Origin: Vibrio superstes
GTDB lineage: Bacteria > Pseudomonadota > Gammaproteobacteria > Enterobacterales > Vibrionaceae
Direction: 5' to 3'
NCBI RefSeq assembly: GCF_003569005.1
Contig: NZ_BCUR01000004.1
Span: forward strand, 248,001-312,000
Length of the DNA stretch: 64,000 nucleotides
The position numbers and the translations under genes were made by a program. Below the pieces are notes generated by a model. That model did not search any database, was not told the origin of the DNA, and saw only the letters and a program-made list of their open reading frames with translations. Below are positions 18,585 through 27,555 of this stretch, in pieces (positions within the stretch are counted from its first letter, which is position 1; each line of letters opens with the position of its first letter).

Positions 18585-19048
18585 TATGGCCTTTGCTTAT
18601 TAAAGATAACTGCTAAATGCTCAGCCCCTAGTTGATGACAATAGTCGTCTGCAAGGTGTGGCGCTTCCACCTGAGTGAGCTCAATTCGATGAATAATATC
18701 TATGATGTCAGCCTGTTGCTGGCGCTCAAGTTGCAGTTCGAATTGCAGTGAGTCTCTATACAAAGACTCTGGTAGGTGTTGCTTACTTTTACGTCTTAAC
18801 TCACGAAAATGAAGCAATAGAGCTTCAGTGCGTCCCAAGCTCTGTATTACCTGTGGCCACTGAGAGGCCGGAAAAGTAAGTCCATGCTCATCAAGCCACT
18901 TCAATGCCAACAGTAAGTTTACGTTGCCATGGAAGTGGTTTTGCAGGTTAAGACACGCCTCTTTTATCTCCCGCATCGAGTAATACTGCAAACTGAATTG
19001 CCAAAGGCTGTCAATGGTTAGGTGACTATTAGGCGCGTTGTTGCTCAT
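18584..19048 (-). CDS. TIGR02444/DUF2390 family protein of unknown function
   Basis: A 154-residue cytoplasmic, mostly helical protein recognised by the N-terminal pattern 'LWQFSLQYYSMREIKEACLNLQ' and 'NVNLLLALKWLDEHGL', typical of the TIGR02444 family. No catalytic motif is visible. It overlaps yheS by four bases upstream and touches yheT downstream, so it is co-translated with an ABC-F factor and a hydrolase. This placement recurs in gammaproteobacteria from memory, but no role is known to me. Confidence 0.8.
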   Translation of the reverse strand: MSNNAPNSHLTIDSLWQFSLQYYSMREIKEACLNLQNHFHGNVNLLLALKWLDEHGLTFPASQWPQVIQSLGRTEALLLHFRELRRKSKQHLPESLYRDSLQFELQLERQQQADIIDIIHRIELTQVEAPHLADDYCHQLGAEHLAVIFNKQRP

Positions 19049-20964
19049 TCTGCGTCGAGGTTAGCCTGCATCTCTTCAAGGGATTCTTGCTCGGTCATCC
19101 ATTCCATCTCCACATCCTCAAGCTCTGACTTAGCACTAGCCTGCTGGCTAAGCACTTGAGTAAGTTTAGACTTATTTTCTGCTTGATACAGTTCAGTATC
19201 ACCAAGTTGCTCTTCACACAGCTCTAACACACTGTTGAGCTTATCCATTTTCTTTTCTAAAGCCGTGATATTTTTGCGAATCGGAGCGGTGAGTTTTCGA
19301 AATTCCGCCTCTTTTCTTTTCTGGTCTTTCTTGGCCGAGGCAGAATTAACGCTCGATTTAACCACTTCCTTTGATTGCGCTTTCTTGATTTCTTTCTGTT
19401 GCTCGGTTAACCACTTGTAGTAGTCACTCAGATCACCATCAAAAGGCTCTACCTGCTTGTCGTGCACAAGATAAAGATCATCGGTGGTCGCGCGCAGCAA
19501 GTATCTATCGTGGCTTACGATAACCATTGCCCCCTCAAAGGTTTGCAGGGCTAGGGTTAGCGCTTGACGCATATCGAGATCAAGGTGGTTGGTGGGCTCA
19601 TCGAGAAGTAAAAGGTTAGGCTTTTGCCAAACCAGTAATGCCAATACTAATCGGGCCTTTTCGCCCCCGGAGAATGGCGCCACCTTATCCAGAGCTTTTT
19701 CACCCTGAAAGCCAAAGCTACCTAAGTAATCACGAAGCTGTTGCTCTGTATGATTTGGGGCAATCTGCATCAAATGCTGCAGGGGCGTTTCTTCTGGATG
19801 AAGCGTTTCCAGTTGGTGCTGAGCAAAGTAGCCAATCTTCACGCCCTGCGAATAAGTAAGTTCACCGCTCTTTGACGCTAACTCACCAGACAGCAACTTG
19901 ATCAGGGTAGATTTACCGGCGCCGTTACGTCCTAATAATCCAATGCGACTACCAGGAACGAGATTCAAGCGGATCTTATCTAAGATCAAGGTATCATCGT
20001 AACCTGCGGATACCTGGTCCATCATCACGATAGGGTTAGGTAGAGCGGTCGGTTCGCGAAACTCAAAGCTAAATGGATTATCAAACTGAGCGGGTAAAAC
20101 CTGCTCCATTTTTTCTAGCGCTTTGATTCGACTTTGTGCCTGACGCGCCTTAGAGGCTTTATAGCGGAAGCGGTCGATATAGCTCTGCATATGTGTCATC
20201 TGCTTTTGCTGCTTCTGGTACATAGCCTGTTGCAGTACGAGTTTTTGGGCTCGCTGGGTTTCAAATGACGAGTAGTTACCCGTGTATTCGTTGAGAGCTT
20301 GATTTTCGATATGGATAATGCGCCCCACTACAGGGTCTAAGAAGTCTCTATCATGAGAAATCAGTACCAAGGTGCCTCTATAATTTTGCAGCCAACGCTC
20401 AAGCCACATTACGGCATCGAGATCCAAGTGGTTGGTGGGCTCATCGAGAAGCAGCAAGTCTGAGCGACATAACAGTGCTTGAGCTAGGTTCAAGCGCATA
20501 CGCCAACCCCCCGAGAACTGAGTCAGATTCCACTCCATTTGTGCTTGAGAAAAACCTAAACCGTCGAGAAGTTCAGCCGCTCGAGCACGAATGGAGTAGC
20601 CACCAATGGTCTCTATCTTCCCATGCAACTCAGCTACCTTAGTGCCGTTGTCGTCTTTTTCAGCTTGGACTAAGTCAGCCTCTAGCTGGCGATATTCTCT
20701 GTCGCCATCGATAACATATTCAATTGCTGTGCGTTCAAGGGCAGGCGTTTCCTGTGCAACCCAAGCGAGCTCCCAATGCTTTGGTTGCTTGAAGTCACCC
20801 GCATCAATGCTGAGTTCATCCTTCATCAAAGCAAACAGGGTTGATTTACCACACCCATTTTTCCCAACAAGGCCGACTTTGTCGCCGGGATGAATTGTGG
20901 CAGAAGCGTCTTGCAGAAGGGCTTTGCCTCCGCGCAATAATTGAATGTCTGAAATCGTAATCAT
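19045..20964 (-). CDS. yheS: YheS, ABC-F family ATPase
   Basis: A soluble 639-residue protein with two ABC domains and no transmembrane segments, the ABC-F layout; these proteins act at the ribosomal E site to relieve stalled peptides. Domain 1 has 'GLVGKNGCGKSTL' (about 32-44), 'FSGGWRMRLNLAQAL' and 'LLLDEPTNHLDLDA'; the linker helices around 'KQMTHMQSYIDRFRYKASKARQAQ' form the P-site tRNA interaction motif region; domain 2 has 'GLLGRNGAGKSTL', 'FSGGEKARLVLALL' and 'LLLDEPTNHLDLDM'. A coiled-coil C-terminal tail follows. It transcribes away from kefG. Confidence 0.95.
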   Translation of the reverse strand: MITISDIQLLRGGKALLQDASATIHPGDKVGLVGKNGCGKSTLFALMKDELSIDAGDFKQPKHWELAWVAQETPALERTAIEYVIDGDREYRQLEADLVQAEKDDNGTKVAELHGKIETIGGYSIRARAAELLDGLGFSQAQMEWNLTQFSGGWRMRLNLAQALLCRSDLLLLDEPTNHLDLDAVMWLERWLQNYRGTLVLISHDRDFLDPVVGRIIHIENQALNEYTGNYSSFETQRAQKLVLQQAMYQKQQKQMTHMQSYIDRFRYKASKARQAQSRIKALEKMEQVLPAQFDNPFSFEFREPTALPNPIVMMDQVSAGYDDTLILDKIRLNLVPGSRIGLLGRNGAGKSTLIKLLSGELASKSGELTYSQGVKIGYFAQHQLETLHPEETPLQHLMQIAPNHTEQQLRDYLGSFGFQGEKALDKVAPFSGGEKARLVLALLVWQKPNLLLLDEPTNHLDLDMRQALTLALQTFEGAMVIVSHDRYLLRATTDDLYLVHDKQVEPFDGDLSDYYKWLTEQQKEIKKAQSKEVVKSSVNSASAKKDQKRKEAEFRKLTAPIRKNITALEKKMDKLNSVLELCEEQLGDTELYQAENKSKLTQVLSQQASAKSELEDVEMEWMTEQESLEEMQANLDAE

Positions 20965-21071
20965 GAGAATGCTGAGCGTTAATCAAATATGTTGGCTCGC
21001 ATATTAGGTGGAATAGGGGTAAAAGTCGATCTCTTGGCGTGATAGGATAAACCTAACGTAACAGTTAAGGA

Positions 21072-21680
21072 ATGTGTCAAGGAATGACAAAGCTGTCTGC
21101 TTACCCGCCGAATATCCCAAGAGTGCTAGTCATATACGCGCATCCCGAGCCAGACAGTTCGGTTGCCAACCAGTGCATGATCGAAAAAATTAAAGATCTT
21201 CCAAATGTGACTGTGCATGACTTATATGCAGAATACCCTGACTTCTTTATTGATATCGCCCTTGAGCATCAGCGCCTCTTAGAGCATGACTTGATTGTGT
21301 TTCAGCACCCGATGTTCCTTTATTCCTGCCCATCACTGCTCAAAGAGTGGATGGATCGTGTATTGGATAAAGGATTTGCCTTCGGCTCTCAATGTGCCTT
21401 GAAAGATAAACACTGGCGTAGCGTGATTACGACAGGTGGACAAAAGTCGGCATTTTCTCCCGGGGGGTACAACAAATATCCCTTAGAGCAGATCCTGCAG
21501 CCCTTTGAACTGACTGCAGCCCTTTGCCAGATGAACTGGATGGAGCCTTTGGTGTTGTATTGGTCGAGAACCGTACCTGATACCACTCGTGAAGAGCATG
21601 CGCTTCAATATAGACAGTGGTTATCGGACCCCTTTGCGACTCAACCTAGTCTGGAGGAGTACACCGATGGCCATGAATAA
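21072..21680 (+). CDS. kefG: KefG-type quinone oxidoreductase, ancillary to KefB
   Basis: A flavodoxin-fold NAD(P)H oxidoreductase of the KefF/KefG/NQO group (202 residues) that activates the potassium efflux pump KefB. Signatures are 'VLVIYAHPEPDSSVAN', 'HDLYAEYPDFFIDI', 'IVFQHPMFLYSCPSLLKEWMDRVL' and 'TTGGQKSAFSPGGYN'. The start is uncertain: ATG at 21072 and 21084 both directly follow an AAGGA, too close for an ideal ribosome site. It overlaps kefB by 14 bases. Confidence 0.92.
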   Translation: MCQGMTKLSAYPPNIPRVLVIYAHPEPDSSVANQCMIEKIKDLPNVTVHDLYAEYPDFFIDIALEHQRLLEHDLIVFQHPMFLYSCPSLLKEWMDRVLDKGFAFGSQCALKDKHWRSVITTGGQKSAFSPGGYNKYPLEQILQPFELTAALCQMNWMEPLVLYWSRTVPDTTREEHALQYRQWLSDPFATQPSLEEYTDGHE

Positions 21681-23478
21681 CGAGCTGATAGAAAGTGGAG
21701 TACTGTTTCTTGGTGCCGCAGTTGTTGCTGTTCCATTGGCGCAACGCCTTGGGTTGGGCAGTGTCCTAGGCTATTTGCTGGCGGGTGTGGTTATTGGTCC
21801 GTGGGGGCTTTCCTTGATCAGCGATGTCGATGCAATACTGCACTTCTCTGAGCTAGGGGTTGTACTGCTACTATTTCTGATTGGTTTAGAGCTTAACCCG
21901 AAAAAGCTGTGGGCGATGCGAATGCCCATATTGGGCTTGGGCGGCGCTCAAGTCATAGTGACCACTTTATTCCTTTCTATGGTGGCCTATCTTCTGGGTC
22001 AGTCGTGGATGAGTAGTCTTGCCATTGGTATGGGGCTGGCACTGTCTTCTACCGCCATTGCGCTGCGGGTTATTGATGAACAGGGGTTGGCTGGCTCCGA
22101 AACTGGCCAGTCAGGCTTTGCGGTCTTACTGTTCCAAGATATTGCCGTTATTCCAATGCTGGCGTTATTACCATTGCTTGCAGGAGAGGTGGCAGGCAAT
22201 TGGGCTGATGTAGGCCTAAAGCTATCTGCGGTCGTTGCCTTGCTGGTGGCTGGCCACTTTTTGTTAAGACCCTTGTTTAGGTTTGTACTTTCTACGGGCA
22301 CCCGAGAACTGTTTACCGCTGCGGCACTTCTGGTGGTGTTTGGCATTGCCGTATTTATGCAGCACCTTGGTTTATCGATGGCGCTAGGGACATTCTTAGC
22401 TGGAGTACTGTTGGCTGAGAGCGAATACAGGCACGAGCTAGAGATCACGATTGAGCCGTTCAAAGGGTTGCTACTGGGGTTGTTCTTCATCTCGGTAGGC
22501 ATGTCCGTTAACCTAGGTTTGTTGATAGAGAACCCATTACTAATTTTGGCAACGGTTGTTGGACTCGTTACAGCAAAAGGGTTGATCTTATATGTGCTAG
22601 CGCGACTGTTTGGCACCAAATCCAAATCCAGAAGTCGAATGGCGGCCATACTTAGCCAAGGGGGGGAGTTTGCCTTCGTCATATTTACCGCAGCCCTTGG
22701 TTTCGGATTGCTTTCGGTGCCTGTTGCGAGCTTCTTGTTAGTAGTAGTGAGTCTATCTATGGTGACCACACCCTTGATTCTGAAAGTACAGACTTGGGTG
22801 TATTCACGCAGTATTAACACACCCGAAGAAACGGAATCCCATGAGCAGGTACAAGATCGCAGACCAAGAGTGATAGTGGCAGGATTTGGCCGCTTCGGTC
22901 AGGTGGTGGGTCGATTGATGTATGCCAATAAGGTGAAGATTACCATCTTGGAAAGTGATGCCAGTCAGATAAAGCTATTGCGTAAGTTTGGCTACAAGGT
23001 GTATTACGGAGAGGCCACCAACATTGATTTGTTGAGGGCTGCAGGGGCACATAATGCAGAGGCAATTGTATTGTGTACCGATGATCCGGATGAAATTATC
23101 CAAACCATCGAGCTGTGTCAGCAACACTTCCCGCACCTTAAGATATTAGCCCGCGCTCGAAGTCGTGTTGAGGCTTATCAATTGTTAAACCATGGTGTCA
23201 CCAGCTACTCTAGAGAAACTTTCTTAGGCGCTTTGGATCTTGGACGCCAATTGCTCATTGCTCTTGGCATGCACCCGCATCAAGCCTCTAGAGCAGAAAA
23301 GCACTTCAATAAATTGGATAACACTATGTTGAAAGAGCTGCTGCCTCAACACAGTGATGAGAGTAATTTAGCCTTGCGTGCCAAAGAAGCACGTAAAGAG
23401 CTAGAAGAGATCTTTGATCGAGAAATAGAAAATGAGCGTCAATCGAGCAATTACTGGAACAAAAAAGATGAAGATTAA
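21667..23478 (+). CDS. kefB: Glutathione-regulated potassium/proton antiporter KefB
   Basis: Inner-membrane efflux system that acidifies the cytoplasm during electrophile stress. The 603-residue protein has about 12-13 transmembrane helices of the CPA2 family (to about residue 375), with 'FLIGLELNPKKLW' and 'ALSSTAIALRVI', then a RCK/TrkA-N domain starting 'RPRVIVAGFGRFGQVVGRLM' (about 399-418). ATG at 21667 has GGAGG nine bases upstream inside kefG, and gives an N terminus matching E. coli KefB; the longer upstream frame lies fully in kefG. Coupled to yheV by an 11-base overlap. Confidence 0.95.
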   Translation: MAMNNELIESGVLFLGAAVVAVPLAQRLGLGSVLGYLLAGVVIGPWGLSLISDVDAILHFSELGVVLLLFLIGLELNPKKLWAMRMPILGLGGAQVIVTTLFLSMVAYLLGQSWMSSLAIGMGLALSSTAIALRVIDEQGLAGSETGQSGFAVLLFQDIAVIPMLALLPLLAGEVAGNWADVGLKLSAVVALLVAGHFLLRPLFRFVLSTGTRELFTAAALLVVFGIAVFMQHLGLSMALGTFLAGVLLAESEYRHELEITIEPFKGLLLGLFFISVGMSVNLGLLIENPLLILATVVGLVTAKGLILYVLARLFGTKSKSRSRMAAILSQGGEFAFVIFTAALGFGLLSVPVASFLLVVVSLSMVTTPLILKVQTWVYSRSINTPEETESHEQVQDRRPRVIVAGFGRFGQVVGRLMYANKVKITILESDASQIKLLRKFGYKVYYGEATNIDLLRAAGAHNAEAIVLCTDDPDEIIQTIELCQQHFPHLKILARARSRVEAYQLLNHGVTSYSRETFLGALDLGRQLLIALGMHPHQASRAEKHFNKLDNTMLKELLPQHSDESNLALRAKEARKELEEIFDREIENERQSSNYWNKKDED

Positions 23479-23665
23479 GAAGCGATTTATTGCGGGCGCA
23501 GCTTGCCCAGAGTGCAGCGATACCGATAGCCTGCGCTGGTGGGAAGAGAATAATGTTGAATGGGTAGAGTGTGTTAGTTGTGATTTCAAAGAGCAGCGTC
23601 TTCCTGCTGATCAGCAAGAGCAAGTGGGCGAGCAAGACCTGATTGGGATCTTTAAACCTGAATAA
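23468..23665 (+). CDS. yheV: YheV, DUF2387 zinc-ribbon protein
   Basis: A 65-residue protein with two CXXC pairs, 'CPEC' and 'CVSC', forming a probable zinc ribbon, and the conserved ends 'KKRFIAGAACPEC' and 'DLIGIFKPE' of the YheV family. Function unknown. The ATG at 23468 gives the family-standard N terminus and overlaps the kefB stop; a longer start at 23432 would lie fully within kefB. Encoded between kefB and slyD as in E. coli. Confidence 0.9.
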   Translation: MKIKKRFIAGAACPECSDTDSLRWWEENNVEWVECVSCDFKEQRLPADQQEQVGEQDLIGIFKPE

Positions 23666-23751
23666 CATTAAGCGCTAGCCATAGCAGAGGTTAATCTGTA
23701 TTATTGCGCCTCTTTTTTGAACAGTTAAATAACCAACTTTTTGGAGTGACT

Positions 23752-24315
23752 ATGAAAATCGACAATAACTCAGTAGTAAGCCTAGCGTATCAAGTAAAAC
23801 TTGAAGAAGGCGTAGTTGTTGATCAAGCGGGTGTTGATGCACCATTGGATTATCTACACGGACACAACAACCTAGTAGTTGGTTTAGAAAAAGCCCTTGT
23901 TGGCCGTACTATTGGTGACAAGTTCAGCGTAACGGTAGCTCCAGAAGAAGCATACGGTGAGCATAGCGATGCTATGGTTCAGCGTGTTCCTGCTGATGTA
24001 TTCCAAGGCGTTGACCAAATCGAAGTGGGCATGCGTTTCTTAGCTGACACTGACCAAGGTCCAATCCCTGTAGAAATCACTGAAGTAGACGGTGATGAAG
24101 TAGTGGTTGACGGTAACCACATGCTAGCTGGCCAAACTCTTACTTTTGACGTTGAAGTGGTAGCAATCCGCGAAGCAACTGAGTCTGAGATCGAACATGG
24201 TCACATTCACAAAGAAGGTGGCTGTGGCCACGGTCATGACCACGGTGATGATCACGAATGTTGTGGTGGCAAAGGCGATTGCGGTAAAGGCGACGATTGC
24301 TGCTCTAACGACTAA
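23752..24315 (+). CDS. slyD: SlyD, FKBP-type prolyl isomerase and metallochaperone
   Basis: Cytoplasmic peptidyl-prolyl isomerase, chaperone and nickel donor for metalloenzymes. The 187 residues contain the FKBP core split by the insert-in-flap domain ('PLDYLHGHNNLVVGLEKALVG', 'APEEAYGEH') and a C-terminal His/Cys/Gly-rich metal tail from about residue 150, with 'HGHIH', 'CGHGHDHGDDHECC' and 'CGKGDDCC'. GGAG at 23743-23746 fixes the ATG at 23752, which gives the usual N terminus. Confidence 0.95.
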   Translation: MKIDNNSVVSLAYQVKLEEGVVVDQAGVDAPLDYLHGHNNLVVGLEKALVGRTIGDKFSVTVAPEEAYGEHSDAMVQRVPADVFQGVDQIEVGMRFLADTDQGPIPVEITEVDGDEVVVDGNHMLAGQTLTFDVEVVAIREATESEIEHGHIHKEGGCGHGHDHGDDHECCGGKGDCGKGDDCCSND

Positions 24316-24374
24316 GCGGTTTTTACAACCTTAATGTGCTAAAAGCGCATTTCGAGATTGTTTCGCTATAATGA

Positions 24375-24401
24375 GCCTCCCACCCAGTGGGAGGCTTTTT
24401 T
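24375..24401 (+). terminator. Rho-independent terminator after slyD
   Basis: GCCTCCCAC (24375-24383) pairs perfectly with GTGGGAGGC (24387-24395) around loop CCA, followed by T6. A very strong hairpin, 24 bases ahead of the next gene. Confidence 0.92.
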
Positions 24402-24424
24402 GGTTTTAAGACGAAGGAAATGTT

Positions 24425-25366
24425 ATGCAGCCACCAATCAGTATTGCTATCCATGGCGGAGCCGGCACTATATTGCGCAATAAAATGAGCGAACAACTTA
24501 AGCAAGAGATGCTTGCGGTATTAGAGGCCTCCGTTCGCGCTGGCTATGAAGTCTTGCTGGCCAATGGTGATGCTGCCGATGCTACGATAGCAGCAGTAAA
24601 GGTAATGGAAGATTCTCCTCATTTTAATGCAGGCAAAGGCTCTGTATTGACCCATGAAGACTCCATTGAAATGGATGCCTCTGTTATGCACGGCAAAGCC
24701 CTCAATGCTGGTGCAGTGGCTGGGATTAAAGGCATCAAAAATCCCATCGAACTTGCTAATGCAGTGATGTTGAACAGTGATCATGTGTTTTTGATAGCCG
24801 ATGGCGCTCATCGATTTGCTGAGTCACAAGGCTTTGAGTTTCTGGATGAAGAGTACTTTGTAACAGAGCGCAGACAACAACAACTGCAGAGCATGAAAGA
24901 AAAGGGCATCTTTGCCTTATCTGAGAGCAAGTACCCTGACGATAAAAAATTTGGCACTGTAGGTGCGGTTGCTCTGGATTGCGTTGGGAATCTTGCGGCA
25001 GCGACAAGTACTGGTGGTGTAACCAACAAAAAATTTGGTCGGGTAGGCGATAGCCCAATCATAGGTGCGGGTACTTATGCTGAAAACGGCAATGTGGCGG
25101 TATCGACGACAGGTGTCGGTGAGTACTTTATCCGTAAAACAGTGGCATCAGATCTTGCTGCGCGGATGCGTTATCTTAAAGAGGACGTCCACACTGCAAG
25201 TGAGCAAGTCATTCATGGTGAGCTCGAAGCTATGGGTGGAGAAGGCGGTTTGATTGCCTTGGATTCTAACGGTGATATTCACTTTGCAATGAACAGTTCA
25301 GGTATGTATCGCGCCAGCATTGATGCCCAAGGTTCTTTTACCGTGAAAATCTATGCTGACGAGTAA
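24425..25366 (+). CDS. iaaA: Isoaspartyl peptidase / L-asparaginase (plant-type)
   Basis: N-terminal nucleophile hydrolase that clears isoaspartyl dipeptides and hydrolyses asparagine after self-cleavage into two subunits. The 313-residue precursor starts 'SIAIHGGAGT', has 'DAADATIAAVKVMEDSPHFNAGKGSVLT', and the cleavage site before the Thr of 'KKFGTVGAVALD' (Thr about 179), followed by 'AAATSTGGVTNKKFGRVGDSPIIGAGTYA' in which the Thr and Arg-Gly-Asp contacts are kept. AAGGAAA precedes the ATG. It lies between slyD and slyX, where E. coli has no such gene, and has its own transcription unit after a strong terminator. Confidence 0.93.
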   Translation: MQPPISIAIHGGAGTILRNKMSEQLKQEMLAVLEASVRAGYEVLLANGDAADATIAAVKVMEDSPHFNAGKGSVLTHEDSIEMDASVMHGKALNAGAVAGIKGIKNPIELANAVMLNSDHVFLIADGAHRFAESQGFEFLDEEYFVTERRQQQLQSMKEKGIFALSESKYPDDKKFGTVGAVALDCVGNLAAATSTGGVTNKKFGRVGDSPIIGAGTYAENGNVAVSTTGVGEYFIRKTVASDLAARMRYLKEDVHTASEQVIHGELEAMGGEGGLIALDSNGDIHFAMNSSGMYRASIDAQGSFTVKIYADE

Positions 25367-25398
25367 ATAGTGAGTCGTAGCGCCTTCAGTTCGCCTCT

Positions 25399-25644
25399 TT
25401 AGTAATGAGGAGGCGGTGTTTCTTCTGTGGGATCCGCTAGGTTAGAGGCATCAATATTTTTAACCTTACCCACAACATACTTCATCTGGTGCTGCATCTT
25501 AGATATAAGGAGTTGTTGCTGACCAAGGGCATCATTGAGCTCTTCGATGGTTTGTTCTTGGAATGCAGCCTTGCACTCAAGATCATCAATCTTTTGATTG
25601 AGTTGCTGAATTAAAGTAGAAATCTCAGTCGTGTTGGACATCAA
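25399..25644 (-). CDS. slyX: SlyX protein
   Basis: A small (81-residue) coiled-coil protein of unknown function, encoded near slyD across gammaproteobacteria. The diagnostic segments are 'LECKAAFQEQTIEELNDAL' and the C-terminal 'TEETPPPHY'. Heptad-like hydrophobic spacing runs through residues 8-60. It converges on the peptidase gene and diverges from fkpA; the first or second Met may be the start. Confidence 0.9.
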   Translation of the reverse strand: MMSNTTEISTLIQQLNQKIDDLECKAAFQEQTIEELNDALGQQQLLISKMQHQMKYVVGKVKNIDASNLADPTEETPPPHY

Positions 25645-25710
25645 TGCGAGCCTATAAAGTCGATAATGGTTCGCAGTTTACCCCAGATCATCATTCCCTT
25701 CATCTTTTAG

Positions 25711-25738
25711 GGAACTATTATAAATTACTGTGTCTAAA
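25711..25738 (+). promoter_or_regulatory. Sigma-E-type promoter for fkpA
   Basis: GGAACTA (25711-25717), 15 bases, then TCTAAAA (25733 on) is a close match to the extracytoplasmic stress sigma factor consensus GGAACTT-N15/16-TCTGA. In E. coli fkpA is a known sigma-E gene. It lies about 170 bases before the ATG, leaving a long leader; other than AT-rich sequence I see nothing else in the 262-base slyX-fkpA gap. Confidence 0.7.
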
Positions 25739-25906
25739 AGCCCATCGCTCGCAATTTTACTTAGAAATGACAATTAATAGTTGTCTACACGCAATTATAA
25801 TTCGTACACTGATCTGTAATTTGCTAATTTTAATAAGATTAGCGATAAATAATCTGCACTAAAAAGTGCTCGTAGCAAATGGCGCAGCCATGATTTGGAG
25901 AACTCA

Positions 25907-26677
25907 ATGAAACCAATGCTAAAACTTTCTCTGCTTGCAGCAACTGTTGCTCTAGCAGTAGGTTGTCAAAAAGAAGAAGCACCAAAGACAGAAACTGCAG
26001 CAGCAGCTCCAGCAGAAGCAGCAGCAATGCAATTCAACTCTGACGAAGATAAAGCGGCATACGCAATCGGTGTTTCGTTCGCTACTTACCTAAAAGCAAG
26101 TGTAGAGAAGCCTCAAGAAATCGGCATTGAACTTAGCGATGAGATGGTACTTAAAGGTATTACTGATGCGTTTGGTGGTAATGCAGGTCTTAACGAAGAT
26201 GAAATCCGTCAAGCTCTTGAAGGCCTTGATGCTCGCGTAAGTGAGCAAATGGCGGCTCAGGCTGCAGAGAAATCAGCTGCTGCAATCAAAGCAGGTGAAG
26301 ACTTCCGTGCAGAATTTGCTAAACAAGATGGCGTAATGCAAACAGAGTCAGGCATTCTTTACCAAGTAGAGAAACAAGGCGACGGCGCAACACCTAAAGA
26401 AACTGACGTTGTTAAAGTGCACTATGTGGGCACACTAACAGACGGCACTCAGTTCGACAGCTCAATTGAGCGTGGCGAACCAGCGACATTCCCTCTTAAT
26501 CGAGTGATTCCTGGTTGGACCGAAGGCGTTCAGCTAATGCAAGTGGGTTCTAAGTACAAGTTTGTTATTCCACCAGAGCTTGCATACGGTGACCAAGAGT
26601 CTCCAGCTATCCCAGCTAACTCAACACTAGTGTTTGAAGTTGAACTATTGGATATCGAAGCTCCAGCTGCACAGTAA
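25907..26677 (+). CDS. fkpA: FkpA, FKBP-type prolyl isomerase, probably lipid-anchored
   Basis: Periplasmic peptidyl-prolyl isomerase and chaperone. The 256-residue precursor has an N-terminal signal ending 'ALAVGCQKEE', a possible lipobox that would anchor it by Cys-19-like lipidation, unlike the soluble E. coli protein. An Ala-rich linker, the helical dimerisation domain (about 40-135) and the FKBP domain follow ('VKVHYVGTLTDGTQFDSS', 'GWTEGVQLMQVGSKYKFVIPPELAYG'). TTGGAG six bases upstream fixes the ATG at 25907. Confidence 0.94.
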   Translation: MKPMLKLSLLAATVALAVGCQKEEAPKTETAAAAPAEAAAMQFNSDEDKAAYAIGVSFATYLKASVEKPQEIGIELSDEMVLKGITDAFGGNAGLNEDEIRQALEGLDARVSEQMAAQAAEKSAAAIKAGEDFRAEFAKQDGVMQTESGILYQVEKQGDGATPKETDVVKVHYVGTLTDGTQFDSSIERGEPATFPLNRVIPGWTEGVQLMQVGSKYKFVIPPELAYGDQESPAIPANSTLVFEVELLDIEAPAAQ

Positions 26678-26696
26678 CAGTTGAAAAATACTTATG

Positions 26697-26722
26697 AAAC
26701 CGAGGCTTGCCTCGGTTTTTTT
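26697..26722 (+). terminator. Rho-independent terminator after fkpA
   Basis: AAACCGAGG (26697-26705), loop CTTG, CCTCGGTTT (26710-26718), continuing into a T7 run. Confidence 0.92.
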
Positions 26723-26828
26723 GTATTTTGTTTATGACTCAGATCAGAATATTGCGGTGTTGACTCAGGCAGGACTCTCTTTTTTAAAATATTCTGATAA
26801 ACTTTGACTTAATATTTGAATTCTGAAC

Positions 26829-27554
26829 ATGGACAAGCGCGTGAACACAGAAACTCTTGATACAGAATCGCTTTTAGAGTTGGAATCCGTTGATGTAAAG
26901 CCCTTTACGGAACATGACAAGATCATCCTGCGCTCTTATGAGGCAGTGGTTGATGGCATCGCGAGCTTAATTGGACAATTCTGTGAGATCGTTCTTCACT
27001 CTCTAGAGGATCTCAATACCTCTGCTATCCGTATCGCCAATGGTGAGAATACCGGTCGCCAAGTGGGTTCACCGATTACCGACCTAGCGTTGAAGATGCT
27101 GAAAGACATCGAAGGCTCTGAGCGTAACTTTTCTCGTGCTTACTTTACCCGCGCTAAAGGCGGAGTATTGATGAAGTCTATTACCGTTGCTATTCGCAAT
27201 GGCGATAATCGAGTGATTGGCCTTTTGTGTATGAATGTCAACTTAGACGCGCCCTTCTCTCAAGTGCTGCACTCGTTCATGCCAACAGAAGAAGCTGAGG
27301 CTGCTGCATCATCGGTAAACTTCGCTAGTGATGTAGAAGAACTGGTGGACCAAACCGTTGAGCGCACCATTGATGAAGTCAACGCGGACAAGATGGTCTC
27401 TAACAATACCAAGAATCGTCAGATCGTTATGGAGCTGTACGATAAGGGTATCTTCGATATTAAGGATGCCATCAACCGTGTAGCGGATCGTCTCAACATC
27501 TCTAAACACACCGTTTATCTCTACATTCGTCAGCGTAAGACTGAGGAAGAGTAG
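26829..27554 (+). CDS. YheO-family PAS/helix-turn-helix transcriptional regulator
   Basis: A 241-residue putative DNA-binding protein: a YheO-like PAS domain (about residues 28-140, with '[13 protein letters not shown]') and a C-terminal DAUP-type helix-turn-helix '[20 protein letters not shown]' (about 216-235). It sits one base ahead of the tusDCB genes, as yheO does in E. coli, and could sense a small molecule related to sulfur transfer; the ligand is not known. The TTG start of tusD directly after its stop suggests coupled translation. Confidence 0.88.
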   Translation: MDKRVNTETLDTESLLELESVDVKPFTEHDKIILRSYEAVVDGIASLIGQFCEIVLHSLEDLNTSAIRIANGENTGRQVGSPITDLALKMLKDIEGSERNFSRAYFTRAKGGVLMKSITVAIRNGDNRVIGLLCMNVNLDAPFSQVLHSFMPTEEAEAAASSVNFASDVEELVDQTVERTIDEVNADKMVSNNTKNRQIVMELYDKGIFDIKDAINRVADRLNISKHTVYLYIRQRKTEEE

Positions 27555-27555
27555 T

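Noticed and set aside
21999..22820. A 273-residue minus-strand open frame inside kefB
   Set aside because: Antisense to the membrane domain of kefB, no start signals and composition typical of a shadow frame.
24367..24372. Perfect TATAAT just before the slyD terminator
   Set aside because: No -35 element at 15-19 bases upstream, and a start there would place the terminator hairpin at the very 5' end of the transcript.
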